A stretch of 64,000 bases of DNA from Acidobacteriota bacterium (GTDB lineage Bacteria; Acidobacteriota; Blastocatellia; Pyrinomonadales; Pyrinomonadaceae): NCBI GenBank assembly GCA_003697135.1, contig RFGC01000043.1, positions 1 to 64,000 of the forward strand. The letters are read 5' to 3'. The position numbers and the translations under genes were made by a program. Numbering within the stretch: position 1 is the stretch's first letter; every line of letters begins with the position of its first letter. The notes beneath the pieces were generated by a model. That model was not told the origin of the DNA. It searched no databases and saw only the letters and a list, made by a program, of their open reading frames with translations. Positions 8,926 through 19,004 of this stretch are shown in pieces.

Positions 8926-10014
8926 ATGGAAGAAATTGTTAAAACGCTCTTTCCGCTGATAGTTTACTTCACTGCCATTTTCTTGGCATTCAACGGGGTT
9001 TTGATAATTGTTGCATATACGGTTTTGGCAGAGCGAAAAATTTTAGGCTGGATTCAAGGCAGAATCGGACCTAACCGCGTAGGTCCTTGGGGATTGCTAC
9101 AACCCTTTGCAGACCTTCTGAAGTTTATCTTCAAGGAAGATATTGCGCCCGATAAATCAACAAAATTCGTTTATTTTCTTGCGCCTTTGGTGGCGTTGAT
9201 ATGTGCCTTGATGCCGATAGTCGTTTATCCTTTTGGTCCGCCTATCAAGACGATTGATTGGAGTTTCTTGCCTTACGGTTTAGGCGAAGGGATAAGGCAA
9301 TTGCCTCTAGTGATTGCCGATTTTGACGTCGCGCTTCTTTATGTTTTATCAGTGACTTCTGTTGGCGTTTACGGCATAGCTCTGGCGGGTTGGGCTTCAA
9401 ACTCGAAATACTCGCTGATGGGTGGCTTGCGTTCTTCGGCGCAGATGATTTCATACGAACTTGCAATGGGAGCTTCCGTTTTAGGTGTTGTGATGATGGC
9501 AGGGAGTTTGAGCCTAACGAAAATCATCGAAGCGCAGACACGCTACCCGACTAGATGGTTCATAATTCCGCAATTTATCGGGTTTATTGTGTTTTTGATA
9601 GCTGCGTTTGCCGAAACAAATCGTGTGCCCTTTGACTTGCCAGAAGCGGAAACAGAGCTAGTTGCAGGTTTTCATACGGAGTATTCGGCACTAAAATTTG
9701 CGCTGTTTTTCATGGCTGAATACGTCAACATGTTCACGGTTTCCGTTATGTGTTCCACGCTGTTTTTGGGCGGTTGGTATGTGCCGGGTTTGAGTAGAAT
9801 TTTTGAATACGGTTCAATTCCTTACGCCATTGTGAGTCACATAGCGTTTTTACTTAAAATTTTCTTCTTTCTATTCCTTTACATTTGGGTTCGCGGCACT
9901 TTACCACGATTTCGCTTCGATCAATTGATGAGTTTTGGTTGGAAATTTTTACTTCCTGTTGCCATTGGTAATCTTGTTTTCACGACAATCATGGTTTATC
10001 TTGGAATCTTTTAG
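8926..10014 (+). CDS. nuoH: NADH-quinone oxidoreductase subunit H
   Basis: NuoH is the heel subunit of the membrane arm and forms the quinone tunnel and proton link. The 362 residues contain about eight hydrophobic segments. Conserved loops are AERKILGWIQGRIGPNRVGPWG, shown here by its start AERKILGWIQ, and FAETNRVPFDLPEAETELV, shown by ETNRVPFDLPEAE. The 71-bp gap after nuoG holds no gene. AGGAAA lies about 8 nt before ATG. The next gene, 5 bp downstream, is nuoJ; nuoI is absent from its usual place. Confidence 0.95.
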   Translation: MEEIVKTLFPLIVYFTAIFLAFNGVLIIVAYTVLAERKILGWIQGRIGPNRVGPWGLLQPFADLLKFIFKEDIAPDKSTKFVYFLAPLVALICALMPIVVYPFGPPIKTIDWSFLPYGLGEGIRQLPLVIADFDVALLYVLSVTSVGVYGIALAGWASNSKYSLMGGLRSSAQMISYELAMGASVLGVVMMAGSLSLTKIIEAQTRYPTRWFIIPQFIGFIVFLIAAFAETNRVPFDLPEAETELVAGFHTEYSALKFALFFMAEYVNMFTVSVMCSTLFLGGWYVPGLSRIFEYGSIPYAIVSHIAFLLKIFFFLFLYIWVRGTLPRFRFDQLMSFGWKFLLPVAIGNLVFTTIMVYLGIF

Positions 10015-10019
10015 GAAAA

Positions 10020-10556
10020 ATGATTACAACACTACTTTTCTTTCTCTTTGCAGGATTTGCTATTGCTTGTGCAGGTTTGATGGTTTATCATAAAAATCCG
10101 CTTTATAGCGCGATTTCTCTGATAGGCGTTTTTATTGCGCTGGCTTGTATTTACATGCTTCTTGCCGCTCCGTTCATCGCAGCGGTGCAGGTTTTGGTTT
10201 ATGCCGGTGCAATAATGGTCCTGGTTATTTTCGTCATAATGCTTCTGAACCTAGAAGAAGATAAGCCTTTGACGAGACTTCGTCACCTTTACTTGATCGG
10301 AAGTATTTTGGGGTTAGTGCTACTGGCTCAAACACTTTTCATTTTCTATGCTGTCAAAAAATCGCCTCAATCAGCGCAGGAGCAAGCTGATGCCGGTTTG
10401 ACTTTGAACATCGGCAGAGCAATGTTTACCGAATACTTGTTACCTGTCGAAATTGCAGGCGTTTTGCTTTTGATGGCAATAGTCGGAGCGATGGTTTTAT
10501 CGCGTCGGCTCAAAGAAACAAGACTCGACATAGCACAAAAAGAAAAAAGACGTTGA
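10020..10556 (+). CDS. nuoJ: NADH-quinone oxidoreductase subunit J
   Basis: NuoJ is a five-helix membrane subunit of complex I. The protein has 178 residues with the family pattern [10 protein letters not shown] in helix 2 and [21 protein letters not shown] in helix 3, which bears the conserved Tyr and the pi-bulge segment (YAGAIMVL). It directly follows nuoH with a 5-bp gap, where most operons would have nuoI between them. Its stop lies just before the nuoK start. Confidence 0.93.
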   Translation: MITTLLFFLFAGFAIACAGLMVYHKNPLYSAISLIGVFIALACIYMLLAAPFIAAVQVLVYAGAIMVLVIFVIMLLNLEEDKPLTRLRHLYLIGSILGLVLLAQTLFIFYAVKKSPQSAQEQADAGLTLNIGRAMFTEYLLPVEIAGVLLLMAIVGAMVLSRRLKETRLDIAQKEKRR

Positions 10557-10561
10557 AGATT

Positions 10562-10867
10562 ATGGAACCGACCCTAGCAAGTTATCTGGCTCTTTCAGGG
10601 ATTTTGTTCACAATAGGCGCAGTTGGCGTCATCTTCAAACGCAATGCTATCGGCATGTTCATGTGCATCGAGTTGATGCTTAATGCCGTTAACATTACGT
10701 TCGTAGGATTTTCGCGGTTTTACAACGATGCAACCGGGCAACTTTTTGTCTTTATGGTCATGAGCGTTGCCGCAGCAGAAGCGGCGATAGGTCTGGGAAT
10801 AATAATCGCCTTTTTCAGAAACCGCATTTCCGTTGATGTTGACGATGCCAGCATTTTGAAAAACTGA
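10562..10867 (+). CDS. nuoK: NADH-quinone oxidoreductase subunit K
   Basis: NuoK is a three-helix antiporter-like subunit homologous to MrpC. The two conserved membrane glutamates are visible in [11 protein letters not shown] and [12 protein letters not shown] chose ATG 10562 (101 residues, the family's usual length). A TTG at 10553 overlapping the nuoJ stop would add three residues. It sits between nuoJ and nuoL as in most bacteria. Confidence 0.94.
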   Translation: MEPTLASYLALSGILFTIGAVGVIFKRNAIGMFMCIELMLNAVNITFVGFSRFYNDATGQLFVFMVMSVAAAEAAIGLGIIIAFFRNRISVDVDDASILKN

Positions 10868-10886
10868 AGGAAACCGGAGAGTTAAG

Positions 10887-13139
10887 ATGGAGAACAATTT
10901 TCTAAGCCTTATAATTTTTGCGCCGCTGTTTGGGGCAATCATCAATTGGCTTTTTGGAAAGAAAGCAAATAACGAAGTTTTTAGCGCAACGGTTGCTTGT
11001 GCGTCTGTAGGCGTTTCTTGTGTTGTAGCTTTCATGATTGCTTTCGGGTTGGGAACGCCTCATGCAGGCGCTCTTTTCATGCCTGAAGGTAAGCCTGTTT
11101 TAGACCATCTTTGGACCTGGATCGAAGTCGGCAATTTCCGTGCCGACTTCGGTTTGGCTATGGATAGACTTTCAGGCATCTATGCTCTCTTTGTGACTTT
11201 TGTAGGCTTGCTGATCCACATTTTCGCGGCAGGCTACATGCATGGCGATAAAGGCTACTATCGCTTTTTCGCCTACATGAATCTTTTCATGTTTTCAATG
11301 TTGACGCTGGTGTTAGCTGATAACTTGCTTTTGATGTTTGTAGGCTGGGAAGGCGTGGGGCTTTGCTCTTATTTGCTTATTGGCTATTACTTGAAATGGG
11401 ACACAGCAAGGCGTGCGGCAAAGAAAGCCTTTGTGATGAACCGCATCGGCGATTGGGGCGTCATAATGGGCATTTTGCTTGTTTTTACGCTTACAGGTTC
11501 AATATCCTTTTTCGACAAAGTAATTGACGGAGTCAAGATTGAAAGCGCACTTCGGATAATTTCTGAAATGCCCGCAGAGCCTTTTACGGTCGGGGCAATT
11601 TTTGCCGGTGGGATTACTTCTGCGGCGGTTCTTCTGTTCATAGGAGCAACGGGTAAATCAGCGCAAATACCGCTTTTTACGTGGCTACCTGATGCGATGG
11701 CAGGCCCAACGCCTGTTTCGGCACTAATTCACGCCGCAACGATGGTTACGGCGGGCGTTTACATGGTTGTAAGGTGCAATGGAATTTATCAAAATGCTCC
11801 GACAGCAATGTTTATTGTTGCTTTAATCGGTTGCGCAACGGCTATTTTCGCCGCAACGATAGGGCTTGCTCAAAATGACATCAAAAAGGTTCTCGCTTAC
11901 TCTACGGTTTCGCAACTCGGTTATATGTTCTTAGCCTGCGGCGTTGGAGCATTTATCGCCGCTATTTTTCACGTAATGACACATGCTTTCTTCAAGGCAT
12001 TGCTGTTTTTAGGTTCTGGTTCGGTTATTCACGGAATGCACCATGAACAAGACATGCGACGAATGGGCGGATTGAAAAAATACATGCCTGTAACCTTTGC
12101 AACAATGGTGACTGGTTGGTTGGCAATTGCCGGTGTGCCAATCTTTGCGGGCTTTTTCTCAAAAGACGAAATCCTTTACAAAACTTTTATCGCATCGAAT
12201 CTGCCCGCGAATTGGAATTATGTGCTTTGGGGCATTGGGTTAGTGACCGCTGTTTTGACGGCTGTTTACATGACTCGAATGATGGTGATGACTTTTTGGG
12301 GGCAGGAGCGATTTAACTTGGAAATACCCGGAGAAGAACACGATAGCCCGTTTGAAGAGCATCATGAATCGCATGACTTCAAGCCACACGAATCTCCTGC
12401 GGTTATGACGATTCCGCTTATTGTGTTGGCGATTCTTTCCACGTTCGGCGGTCTTGTAGGTGTTCCGTATGCTTTAAGCTCGCTTGTTGGTTTGAAGGAT
12501 ATAAACGTTTTTGAACATACTTTAGAGCCTGTAATTGTCAAAGTTAAAGCATCAGAGAAGCACGCCGCAAACTATCATTCCGCAGTGATTCATCATGAAT
12601 CGGGCAGTTTAGTGGAAAACACATCGGAAGGCTTTCAAAAGGTGGCGGAGCCGAGAAACGATGAGCATGGAAAGCTTGAAACGAAAATTGAGACTACTGA
12701 GTTTGGGAAGGCTGAAACTCATTCAGCGACTGGTCATCATGGACATTCACCGGAAGAGATAAAAACCGAGCGGCTTTTGGCTTTAACTTCGGTGATTTTG
12801 GCGGTTTTCGGCATCGGCATAGGTTGGGTCTTGTTCCAGAAAGAGCCTTTAAGAAAGATGCCGAAGGTGCTGGAAAAGAAATGGTATGTAGACGAAATCT
12901 ACAATGGCTTTATTGTTGATCCGATAACAAATCTTTCGCGCAAAGTCCTGTGGCAAGGTTTTGATCTAGGGTTTGTTGATGGAATAGTCAACGGCGCAGG
13001 GAATTTCGTTGTCGCTCTTGGTGCCGTTGTTAGACGCATTCAAGTTGGTTTTGTAAGAAGTTACGCCGCATTCATTTTGCTCGGTGCTTTGATTGTTATC
13101 GGCTATTTCATTTACTACGGACTTAAGCTGATCGGTTAG
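10887..13139 (+). CDS. nuoL: NADH-quinone oxidoreductase subunit L
   Basis: NuoL is the distal antiporter-like proton-pumping subunit with the long lateral helix. Signature blocks are VGWEGVGLCSYLLIG, KSAQIPLFTWLPDAMAGPTP (the lysine of helix 7) and the STVSQLGYM segment. It has 750 residues against about 610-650 in the family. The surplus comes from two hydrophilic, His/Glu-rich loops at about residues 484-507 (EEHHESHD) and 541-628 (HSATGHHGHSPEE). A GGAGAG ribosome site is present about 6 nt before ATG. Confidence 0.94.
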   Translation: MENNFLSLIIFAPLFGAIINWLFGKKANNEVFSATVACASVGVSCVVAFMIAFGLGTPHAGALFMPEGKPVLDHLWTWIEVGNFRADFGLAMDRLSGIYALFVTFVGLLIHIFAAGYMHGDKGYYRFFAYMNLFMFSMLTLVLADNLLLMFVGWEGVGLCSYLLIGYYLKWDTARRAAKKAFVMNRIGDWGVIMGILLVFTLTGSISFFDKVIDGVKIESALRIISEMPAEPFTVGAIFAGGITSAAVLLFIGATGKSAQIPLFTWLPDAMAGPTPVSALIHAATMVTAGVYMVVRCNGIYQNAPTAMFIVALIGCATAIFAATIGLAQNDIKKVLAYSTVSQLGYMFLACGVGAFIAAIFHVMTHAFFKALLFLGSGSVIHGMHHEQDMRRMGGLKKYMPVTFATMVTGWLAIAGVPIFAGFFSKDEILYKTFIASNLPANWNYVLWGIGLVTAVLTAVYMTRMMVMTFWGQERFNLEIPGEEHDSPFEEHHESHDFKPHESPAVMTIPLIVLAILSTFGGLVGVPYALSSLVGLKDINVFEHTLEPVIVKVKASEKHAANYHSAVIHHESGSLVENTSEGFQKVAEPRNDEHGKLETKIETTEFGKAETHSATGHHGHSPEEIKTERLLALTSVILAVFGIGIGWVLFQKEPLRKMPKVLEKKWYVDEIYNGFIVDPITNLSRKVLWQGFDLGFVDGIVNGAGNFVVALGAVVRRIQVGFVRSYAAFILLGALIVIGYFIYYGLKLIG

Positions 13140-13165
13140 AAAACAAATTCCTTTAGGAATTGGTT

Positions 13166-14755
13166 ATGAAAGAGAATTTGCTGACGATTTTGATTTTGCT
13201 TCCCGTTGTTGGAGCGATTGCTTTGCTCGGACATCATCTCTTTTGGAAACGGGAAAGCCATTTGAAGTGGATTTCTCTCGGTTTTGTTTCGCTGGAATTT
13301 CTCGTCTCACTGCTTTTGTTGAGCGATGCAAAACCTTCTGCAAATGGATTTTATTTTGAGAAAAATCTTCGGTGGATTGAGGCAATCGGTGCGAATTATC
13401 ACATCGGCGTTGATGGATTAAGCCTTTGGCTGGTGCTTTTGACTACGTTCATAATGCCGATAACGATTGTCTCGACGTGGCACGCAATTGAAAAGCGCCA
13501 TGCGGCGTTTTATGTTTTTCTGCTACTACTGGAAAGTGCAATGATCGGCACATTTGTTTCGCTTGATTTACTGCTTTTCTATCTCTTCTTTGAAGCCTCA
13601 CTTGTGCCGATGTTTTTCTTGATAGGCGTTTGGGGAAGTGATAATCGAATTTACTCTGCGGTTAAGTTTTTCATTTACACAGCGCTCGGTAGCTTGCTAA
13701 TGCTTGCGGCGATTTTGGCGCTTTATTTCATTCATGCGGACGCTACGGGTATCAGGACGTTTGATTACGTGACGATTTTGAATTCAATGCGTTTAGGCAA
13801 TCTCGTTTTAACTGCGCAGACAGGCGCATTGCTCTTCTGGGCATTTGCAATTGCTTTCTCGATCAAAGTCCCGCTTTTCCCTGTGCATACGTGGCTTCCC
13901 GATGCTCACACTGACGCTCCAACGGCTGGATCGGTGATTCTCGCGGCGATACTTCTGAAAATGGGAACTTACGGGTTGATGCGATTTAATTTCATGCTGT
14001 TTCCCGAAGCGTCGAGAGAATATGCCTATGTTTTCATCATACTTGCGCTTATTGGGATAACATACGGCGCTTTGGTCGCAATGGTTCAGCCCGACATGAA
14101 AAGGCTGGTTGCATACTCATCAGTTGCACACATGGGATTTGTTGTATTGGGAATGTTTTCCTTCACAGAACAAGGAATGCAAGGCGCACTCTATCAAATG
14201 CTAAATCACGGTGTTTCAACGGGAGCGCTGTTTTTGCTTGTCGGTTTTATCTATGAAAGAAGACACACAAGGCTTATCTCTGAATTTGGCGGATTAGCCA
14301 ACGTAATGCCGGTTTATGCGACGATTTTTGTTATTACTGCGATGTCTTCGATTGGACTCCCATTCCTAAATGGATTTGTTGGCGAATTTTTAATCATGCT
14401 CGGAATGTGGCAATCTGCGGCTGTAGCGCACCCTTGGATAACTACGATGATTGCAGGAACGGGTGTGATTTTCGCCGCAGTCTATCTGCTTTGGATGATT
14501 CAGCGCGTCTTTTTTGGCAAGGTTACAAATCCAGAAAACGAAAAGCTTTTGGACTTGAATTGGCGAGAGGTTGGCTTAATTGCGCCGCTTGTTTTCTTGA
14601 TGGTTTTCATGGGTGTTTATCCGTCGCCTTTTCTTAATCGTTCAAAAGAAGCGGTTGTAAGCATTCAACAGCGCGTAATTGGTGGCGAGAAGGGCGGTGC
14701 AATCGCAGATTTTATTAAAAGCGAAGAAGTGATTTCTCAGCTTGAGAACCGATAA
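13166..14755 (+). CDS. nuoM: NADH-quinone oxidoreductase subunit M
   Basis: NuoM is the middle antiporter-like proton-pumping subunit. VDGLSLWLVLLTTF, the helix-5 glutamate region (LLLESAMIGTF), FSIKVPLFPVHTWLPDAHT (start FSIKVPLFPVHTW) and AYSSVAHMGFV are family hallmarks. I chose the ATG at 13166 (529 residues), with AGGAA 6 nt upstream, over a TTG two codons earlier. Fourteen or so hydrophobic segments span the protein. Confidence 0.94.
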   Translation: MKENLLTILILLPVVGAIALLGHHLFWKRESHLKWISLGFVSLEFLVSLLLLSDAKPSANGFYFEKNLRWIEAIGANYHIGVDGLSLWLVLLTTFIMPITIVSTWHAIEKRHAAFYVFLLLLESAMIGTFVSLDLLLFYLFFEASLVPMFFLIGVWGSDNRIYSAVKFFIYTALGSLLMLAAILALYFIHADATGIRTFDYVTILNSMRLGNLVLTAQTGALLFWAFAIAFSIKVPLFPVHTWLPDAHTDAPTAGSVILAAILLKMGTYGLMRFNFMLFPEASREYAYVFIILALIGITYGALVAMVQPDMKRLVAYSSVAHMGFVVLGMFSFTEQGMQGALYQMLNHGVSTGALFLLVGFIYERRHTRLISEFGGLANVMPVYATIFVITAMSSIGLPFLNGFVGEFLIMLGMWQSAAVAHPWITTMIAGTGVIFAAVYLLWMIQRVFFGKVTNPENEKLLDLNWREVGLIAPLVFLMVFMGVYPSPFLNRSKEAVVSIQQRVIGGEKGGAIADFIKSEEVISQLENR

Positions 14756-14772
14756 AAGCAGGAAATTTTGGT

Positions 14773-16371
14773 TTGGTGAAAGCGAATATGTTGTTGAGTT
14801 TGATGAATCCGGACGCAAACCTTGCAATCATTTTGCCTGAAATTGTAGTTGCTGTGTTTGGAACAATCGTAATGCTCTACGATTGCTTTGTTCCAAATAG
14901 TCGAAAAACAACTGCCGCGGTTTCGATTTTCGGGCTTTTGCTTGCGGCCATTGCTCTGTTTTGGTTATGGCTTTTCGCAGGGCAGAGCGTTCCTGTTTCT
15001 GCATGGAACGGAATGATCGTTACCGACAGCTTGCGGTTGAGCTTTTCGATTTCTTTTCTGATTATAACGGCAGTGACAATTTTAGTTTCTGCCGTTTGGG
15101 TCGAGCGCGAGGATGTGCCTGCTGGCGAGTATTATTCGCTACTTTTGTTTGCAACTGTCGGAATGCTTTTGATGGCGTCGGGCAACGATCTAGTGATAAT
15201 TTTCTTGGGACTTGAAACTTTATCGCTTTCAACCTATGTGATGGCAGGTTTGCGAAAAACAGACCTTCGTTCAAATGAAGCGGCGATGAAGTATTTTATT
15301 TTGGGTTCTTTTGCTTCGGCATTTTTGCTATACGGAATGGCTTTGGTTTACGGAGCGACGGGTTCGACGAACATAAGCGAAATCGCAATCAAAGTCGCAA
15401 ATGCTAATTTCCCGGCGCTTTTGCTTATCGGTGGAGCGATGATGCTCGTTGGGTTCGGATTCAAAATAGCCTGCGTTCCTTTCCACATTTGGACACCGGA
15501 TGTTTACGAAGGCGCGCCGACGCCGATTACCGGCTTTATGGCAGCAGGTCCCAAAGCGGCGGCTTTTGCATCTTTCATGCGAGTTTTTGTTTTGGGATTT
15601 CCCTTGATAAATGGCGTTCAAGTTTCTGCATTTCTTCATGATTCGTGGATAACTGCCTTGAGCATAATGGCTATCTTGACGATGACTTTCGGAAACGTTG
15701 CCGCAATTGTTCAAAACAATGTTAAAAGAATGCTTGCTTATTCTTCGATAGCTCATGCCGGATATGCGATGGTAGGTTTTGTTGCGGCGGGCATGGCAAA
15801 AACTGCTGATAAACGCGAAGAAATAATCGCGGCGGTTGCATTCTACATGCTTGCATACGCAATAACGAATCTAGGTGCATTTGCAATCGTAACACTGATT
15901 GCCGAAAAGAACGACAGAAGAACGGAGTTTGACGATTACAACGGAATCGGATTTCGTTCACCGCTACTTTCTTTCTCGCTTTCTATCTTCATGCTTTCGC
16001 TTCTAGGATTGCCTTTAACAGCGGGTTTCATAAGCAAAGTTTTGGTATTTCAGCCCGCATTTGAAGCAGGTAGCCCGCTTTTGGTCTTCTTAGTTGTTGT
16101 TGCTGTTGTTAATACGGCGATTTCGGCTTATTACTATTTGCGTTTGATTGTTGTGATGTTTTTCCGCGAAAGGGTTACCGAGTGGGAGAATCCGAAAATT
16201 CCATACAGTTTGGCAACCGTTTTAGTTTTTGCAGTGTTAGGTGTTTTTTATCTAGGTATTTTTAGCGATGGAGTTATCAGGCTTTTCAAGAGTTCTCCAA
16301 GTGCTTTTCAATTAAGAGTCTCTGAGCCTTCAGTTCAGCCTTCGATAGATATGACGAAAGCGGAGAGGTGA
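14773..16371 (+). CDS. nuoN: NADH-quinone oxidoreductase subunit N
   Basis: NuoN is the third antiporter-like subunit of complex I. FLGLETLSLSTYVMAG, FKIACVPFHIWTPDVYEGAP (seen as KIACVPFHIWTPDVY) and AYSSIAHAGYAMVG identify it. The start is uncertain. TTG 14773 has AGGAAA about 9 nt upstream and gives 532 residues. GTG 14776 and ATG 14788 are alternatives that change only the first residues. It is 17 bp after nuoM and closes the recognised nuo set. Confidence 0.92.
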   Translation: MVKANMLLSLMNPDANLAIILPEIVVAVFGTIVMLYDCFVPNSRKTTAAVSIFGLLLAAIALFWLWLFAGQSVPVSAWNGMIVTDSLRLSFSISFLIITAVTILVSAVWVEREDVPAGEYYSLLLFATVGMLLMASGNDLVIIFLGLETLSLSTYVMAGLRKTDLRSNEAAMKYFILGSFASAFLLYGMALVYGATGSTNISEIAIKVANANFPALLLIGGAMMLVGFGFKIACVPFHIWTPDVYEGAPTPITGFMAAGPKAAAFASFMRVFVLGFPLINGVQVSAFLHDSWITALSIMAILTMTFGNVAAIVQNNVKRMLAYSSIAHAGYAMVGFVAAGMAKTADKREEIIAAVAFYMLAYAITNLGAFAIVTLIAEKNDRRTEFDDYNGIGFRSPLLSFSLSIFMLSLLGLPLTAGFISKVLVFQPAFEAGSPLLVFLVVVAVVNTAISAYYYLRLIVVMFFRERVTEWENPKIPYSLATVLVFAVLGVFYLGIFSDGVIRLFKSSPSAFQLRVSEPSVQPSIDMTKAER

Positions 16372-16383
16372 CTTTCGGTTTCG

Positions 16384-16860
16384 ATGGGCAACATCGCCTT
16401 AGAAATCAAACAAAGATTAGGTGAAGAGTGGTTATCAGAGATATATCGCAACCGTATTCGCACCATGAGAACTAGAGCCTACAGGATGCAAATTCCTGAA
16501 GCCGAAAACCAAACGCAGATTCAGCATACCTTACTGGGCGTTGAGTTGAAAGTCGGAAAGACAAGAATAAATTGTCCTGATCTTTCAACTGCAAGATACT
16601 TGCAGGTTTTTGCACGTTTAGGCATCTGCGAAGTTGCTATTCCCTATGACATTACAAAAATTTCTCACTGTGCCGATCAGCTCGAATCTTCATGGCAGAG
16701 AACCTTGTTGATTTTTGACGAAATGACTAAAGGCAAGGCTTCACGCTCGAAGGGAAAATTGAAGTCGCATTTGATAAAGCAAATTCGTGAAGAAATCAAG
16801 CAAATTGGCACAGGACCGCAAATCCCAGAATTCCGACAAACAACAAAGCAAAGAGATTAA
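16384..16860 (+). CDS. Conserved-looking protein of unknown function at the end of the nuo operon
   Basis: I do not recognise this 158-residue protein. It is soluble and charged, starts with an amphipathic helix (ALEIKQRLGEEWLSEIYRNR), has a beta-rich middle (GVELKVGKTRINCPDLSTARYL) and ends in a basic Lys/Arg helix. Cys occur in NCPD, GICE and SHCAD, but they do not form a standard cluster motif. It starts 12 bp after nuoN, so it is probably cotranscribed. Co-expression alone would make an assembly role for complex I possible, but nothing in the sequence shows that. Confidence 0.65.
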   Translation: MGNIALEIKQRLGEEWLSEIYRNRIRTMRTRAYRMQIPEAENQTQIQHTLLGVELKVGKTRINCPDLSTARYLQVFARLGICEVAIPYDITKISHCADQLESSWQRTLLIFDEMTKGKASRSKGKLKSHLIKQIREEIKQIGTGPQIPEFRQTTKQRD

Positions 16861-16919
16861 CATTGTAACGGCTATTTCAAGCCATACTCAGAAACCTCCG
16901 AAAAAAGCAGAATTTGATG

Positions 16920-17960
16920 TTAAGAGCCGTTCAAACCTATAGCGCCACGATTTTTCTCGGCATTTTCTCTGATGTAAGGATGTTCGCTTGAAATGCGTAT
17001 GCAAGCGACGTGATGGCGCGGTTTTACTTCAACTAGCTTCGGGACATGAAGTTTGCATTCTTGAATCGCAAATGGGCATCTCGTATGAAAATGGCATCCG
17101 CGCGGCGGATTTATCGGGCTTGGGACGTCGCCTTTTAGGATAATTCTTTCCCGCTTCTTTTCTATTTCAGGATCGGGCACTGGAACGGCTGAGATCAAGG
17201 CTTGTGAATAAGGATGAAGTGGCTCTTCGTAGATTTCCTTTGCTTGAGCAAGTTCTACTATTTTGCCCAAATACATCACGGCAACTCTATCAGAAAGATG
17301 CCTTACTGCACGCAAATCGTGTGAGATGAATAGGTAGGTCAAATTTCTTTCTGCTTGTAGCTTTTCCAGCAAATTCATGATTTGCGCTTGAATTGAGACG
17401 TCTAATGCGGAAATTGGCTCATCGGCAACTATAAATTCTGGATTTACGGCTAAAGCGCGCGCAATCCCGATCCTTTGGCGTTGTCCGCCTGAAAATTCAT
17501 GTGGATAACGCTTTATAAAACGCCTCGAAAGCCCTACGGTTTCCATCAGTTCTTGGACTCTTTCTTCGACTTCTTTGCCTTTTGCCAGTTTGAAAGTTTT
17601 GATCGGCTCGCCGATTATTTGTCCTACGGTCATTCGTGGGTTCAAGCTTGCGTAAGGGTCTTGAAATATCATTTGCAAGTGTTTTCTTTGCTCACGCATT
17701 TGGCTTGGAGAAAGTGCCGCTAGATTCAAGTCATTGTAGAGAATCTTACCACTCGTTAAATCAATCAACCTTAAAATCGCTTTGCCAAGCGATGATTTGC
17801 CACAGCCAGATTCTCCCACAAGTCCGAGCGTTTCGCCTCTTTGAATATCGAGACTTACTCCATCAACAGCTTTGACGATTTTTCTGTCGAAGAAACCACC
17901 AATTGGGTAATGAACTTTTAGGTTTTGGATCGAGATTAGAGTATTGTCTTTATTTGCCAT
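16920..17960 (-). CDS. Peptide ABC transporter ATP-binding protein (DppF/OppF type)
   Basis: This is one of the two cytoplasmic ATPases that power oligo/dipeptide import. Walker A is GESGCGKSS, the signature SGGQRQRIGIARAL, and Walker B FIVADEPISALD. The C-terminal oligopeptide-transporter extension carries the typical Cys set (GCHFHTRCPFAIQEC and VACIR). It has 346 residues. The ATG at 17960 has a perfect AAGGAGG site. It is the last gene of the minus-strand operon, 12 bp after the OppD-type gene. Confidence 0.93.
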   Translation of the reverse strand: MANKDNTLISIQNLKVHYPIGGFFDRKIVKAVDGVSLDIQRGETLGLVGESGCGKSSLGKAILRLIDLTSGKILYNDLNLAALSPSQMREQRKHLQMIFQDPYASLNPRMTVGQIIGEPIKTFKLAKGKEVEERVQELMETVGLSRRFIKRYPHEFSGGQRQRIGIARALAVNPEFIVADEPISALDVSIQAQIMNLLEKLQAERNLTYLFISHDLRAVRHLSDRVAVMYLGKIVELAQAKEIYEEPLHPYSQALISAVPVPDPEIEKKRERIILKGDVPSPINPPRGCHFHTRCPFAIQECKLHVPKLVEVKPRHHVACIRISSEHPYIRENAEKNRGAIGLNGS

Positions 17961-17972
17961 GCTTCCTCCTTT

Positions 17973-18980
17973 TTAAGAGTCGAGCGATTCTGCGTAAGTT
18001 TCTTCAGCAAAGTGACACAAAGACCAGTGGTCTTTGCTAATTTGAACGAAGGGTGGAAATTCAGATCGGCAAATGTCTTTTGCCTTGTCGCATCTTTCGG
18101 CGAACGGGCATCCCGGCGGTAGATGAGCTACGTCTGGTGGCAAACCAGGAATCTGATAAAGCGGTTTACCTTCTTCATGCGCCGGGTCGGGAACAGATTT
18201 CAGCAAGCCTTTTGTATAGGGATTTGCAGGCGTCTTAAAAATCTTTTCCGTCGGCGCTTGCTCGAAAATTTTTCCTGCATACATCACGATTATTCTGTCT
18301 GCCATTCCTGCAACAACGCCTAAATCGTGAGTAATCAATATAACGCTCGTTCCGAGTCTTTCTTTCAAAGACTTTATCAAATCCAAAATTTGTGCTTGAA
18401 TCGTTACGTCAAGAGCTGTTGTGGGTTCATCAGCTATCAAAAGTTCGGGATCGCAGGACAAAGCCATTGCAATCATCACGCGTTGGCGCATTCCGCCAGA
18501 AAATTCATGCGGATAGCCATCAATTCGTTTCTCTGCGTCGGGTATCCCGACCAATTTCAGCATTTCTACAGCGTGCTTGTAGGCTTGCTGTTTTGTGTGC
18601 CCTAAGTGAAGTTCAGTAACTTCCATTAGTTGCGTTGAAATCCGCAAAAAAGGATTAAGCGAAGTCATGGGGTCTTGGAAAATCATTGCAATCCGTTTTC
18701 CCCTGATTTTTCTGACTTCCTCAATCGGCAGTTCCAGAATGTTTTTTCCATCGAACCAGATTTCGCCACCTACGATTTTTCCCGGCGGTTCAGGTATCAA
18801 GCGCATTACGGAAAGATTCAAAACCGACTTTCCGCTTCCCGATTCGCCCACGATTCCCAAAGTCTCTCCCTTTTTCAGGTCAAATGAGACTCCGTCAACC
18901 GCCTTGACGATTCCATCTTCCGTTTGAAAATAAGTTTTCAAGTCTCTGACCGATAAGAGAATTTCGCTTCCGTTGTCCAT
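17973..18980 (-). CDS. Peptide ABC transporter ATP-binding protein (DppD/OppD type)
   Basis: This is the second ATPase of the peptide importer. Walker A is GESGSGKSV, the signature [14 protein letters not shown], and Walker [13 protein letters not shown]. The C-terminal extension has the Cys motif [14 protein letters not shown]. It has 335 residues and the start ATG 18980 has GGAGAG upstream. It lies downstream of the inserted repeat protein, with a 24-bp gap. Confidence 0.93.
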   Translation of the reverse strand: MDNGSEILLSVRDLKTYFQTEDGIVKAVDGVSFDLKKGETLGIVGESGSGKSVLNLSVMRLIPEPPGKIVGGEIWFDGKNILELPIEEVRKIRGKRIAMIFQDPMTSLNPFLRISTQLMEVTELHLGHTKQQAYKHAVEMLKLVGIPDAEKRIDGYPHEFSGGMRQRVMIAMALSCDPELLIADEPTTALDVTIQAQILDLIKSLKERLGTSVILITHDLGVVAGMADRIIVMYAGKIFEQAPTEKIFKTPANPYTKGLLKSVPDPAHEEGKPLYQIPGLPPDVAHLPPGCPFAERCDKAKDICRSEFPPFVQISKDHWSLCHFAEETYAESLDS

Positions 18981-19004
18981 TTTTCTCTCCTGATGAATTC
19001 AACT

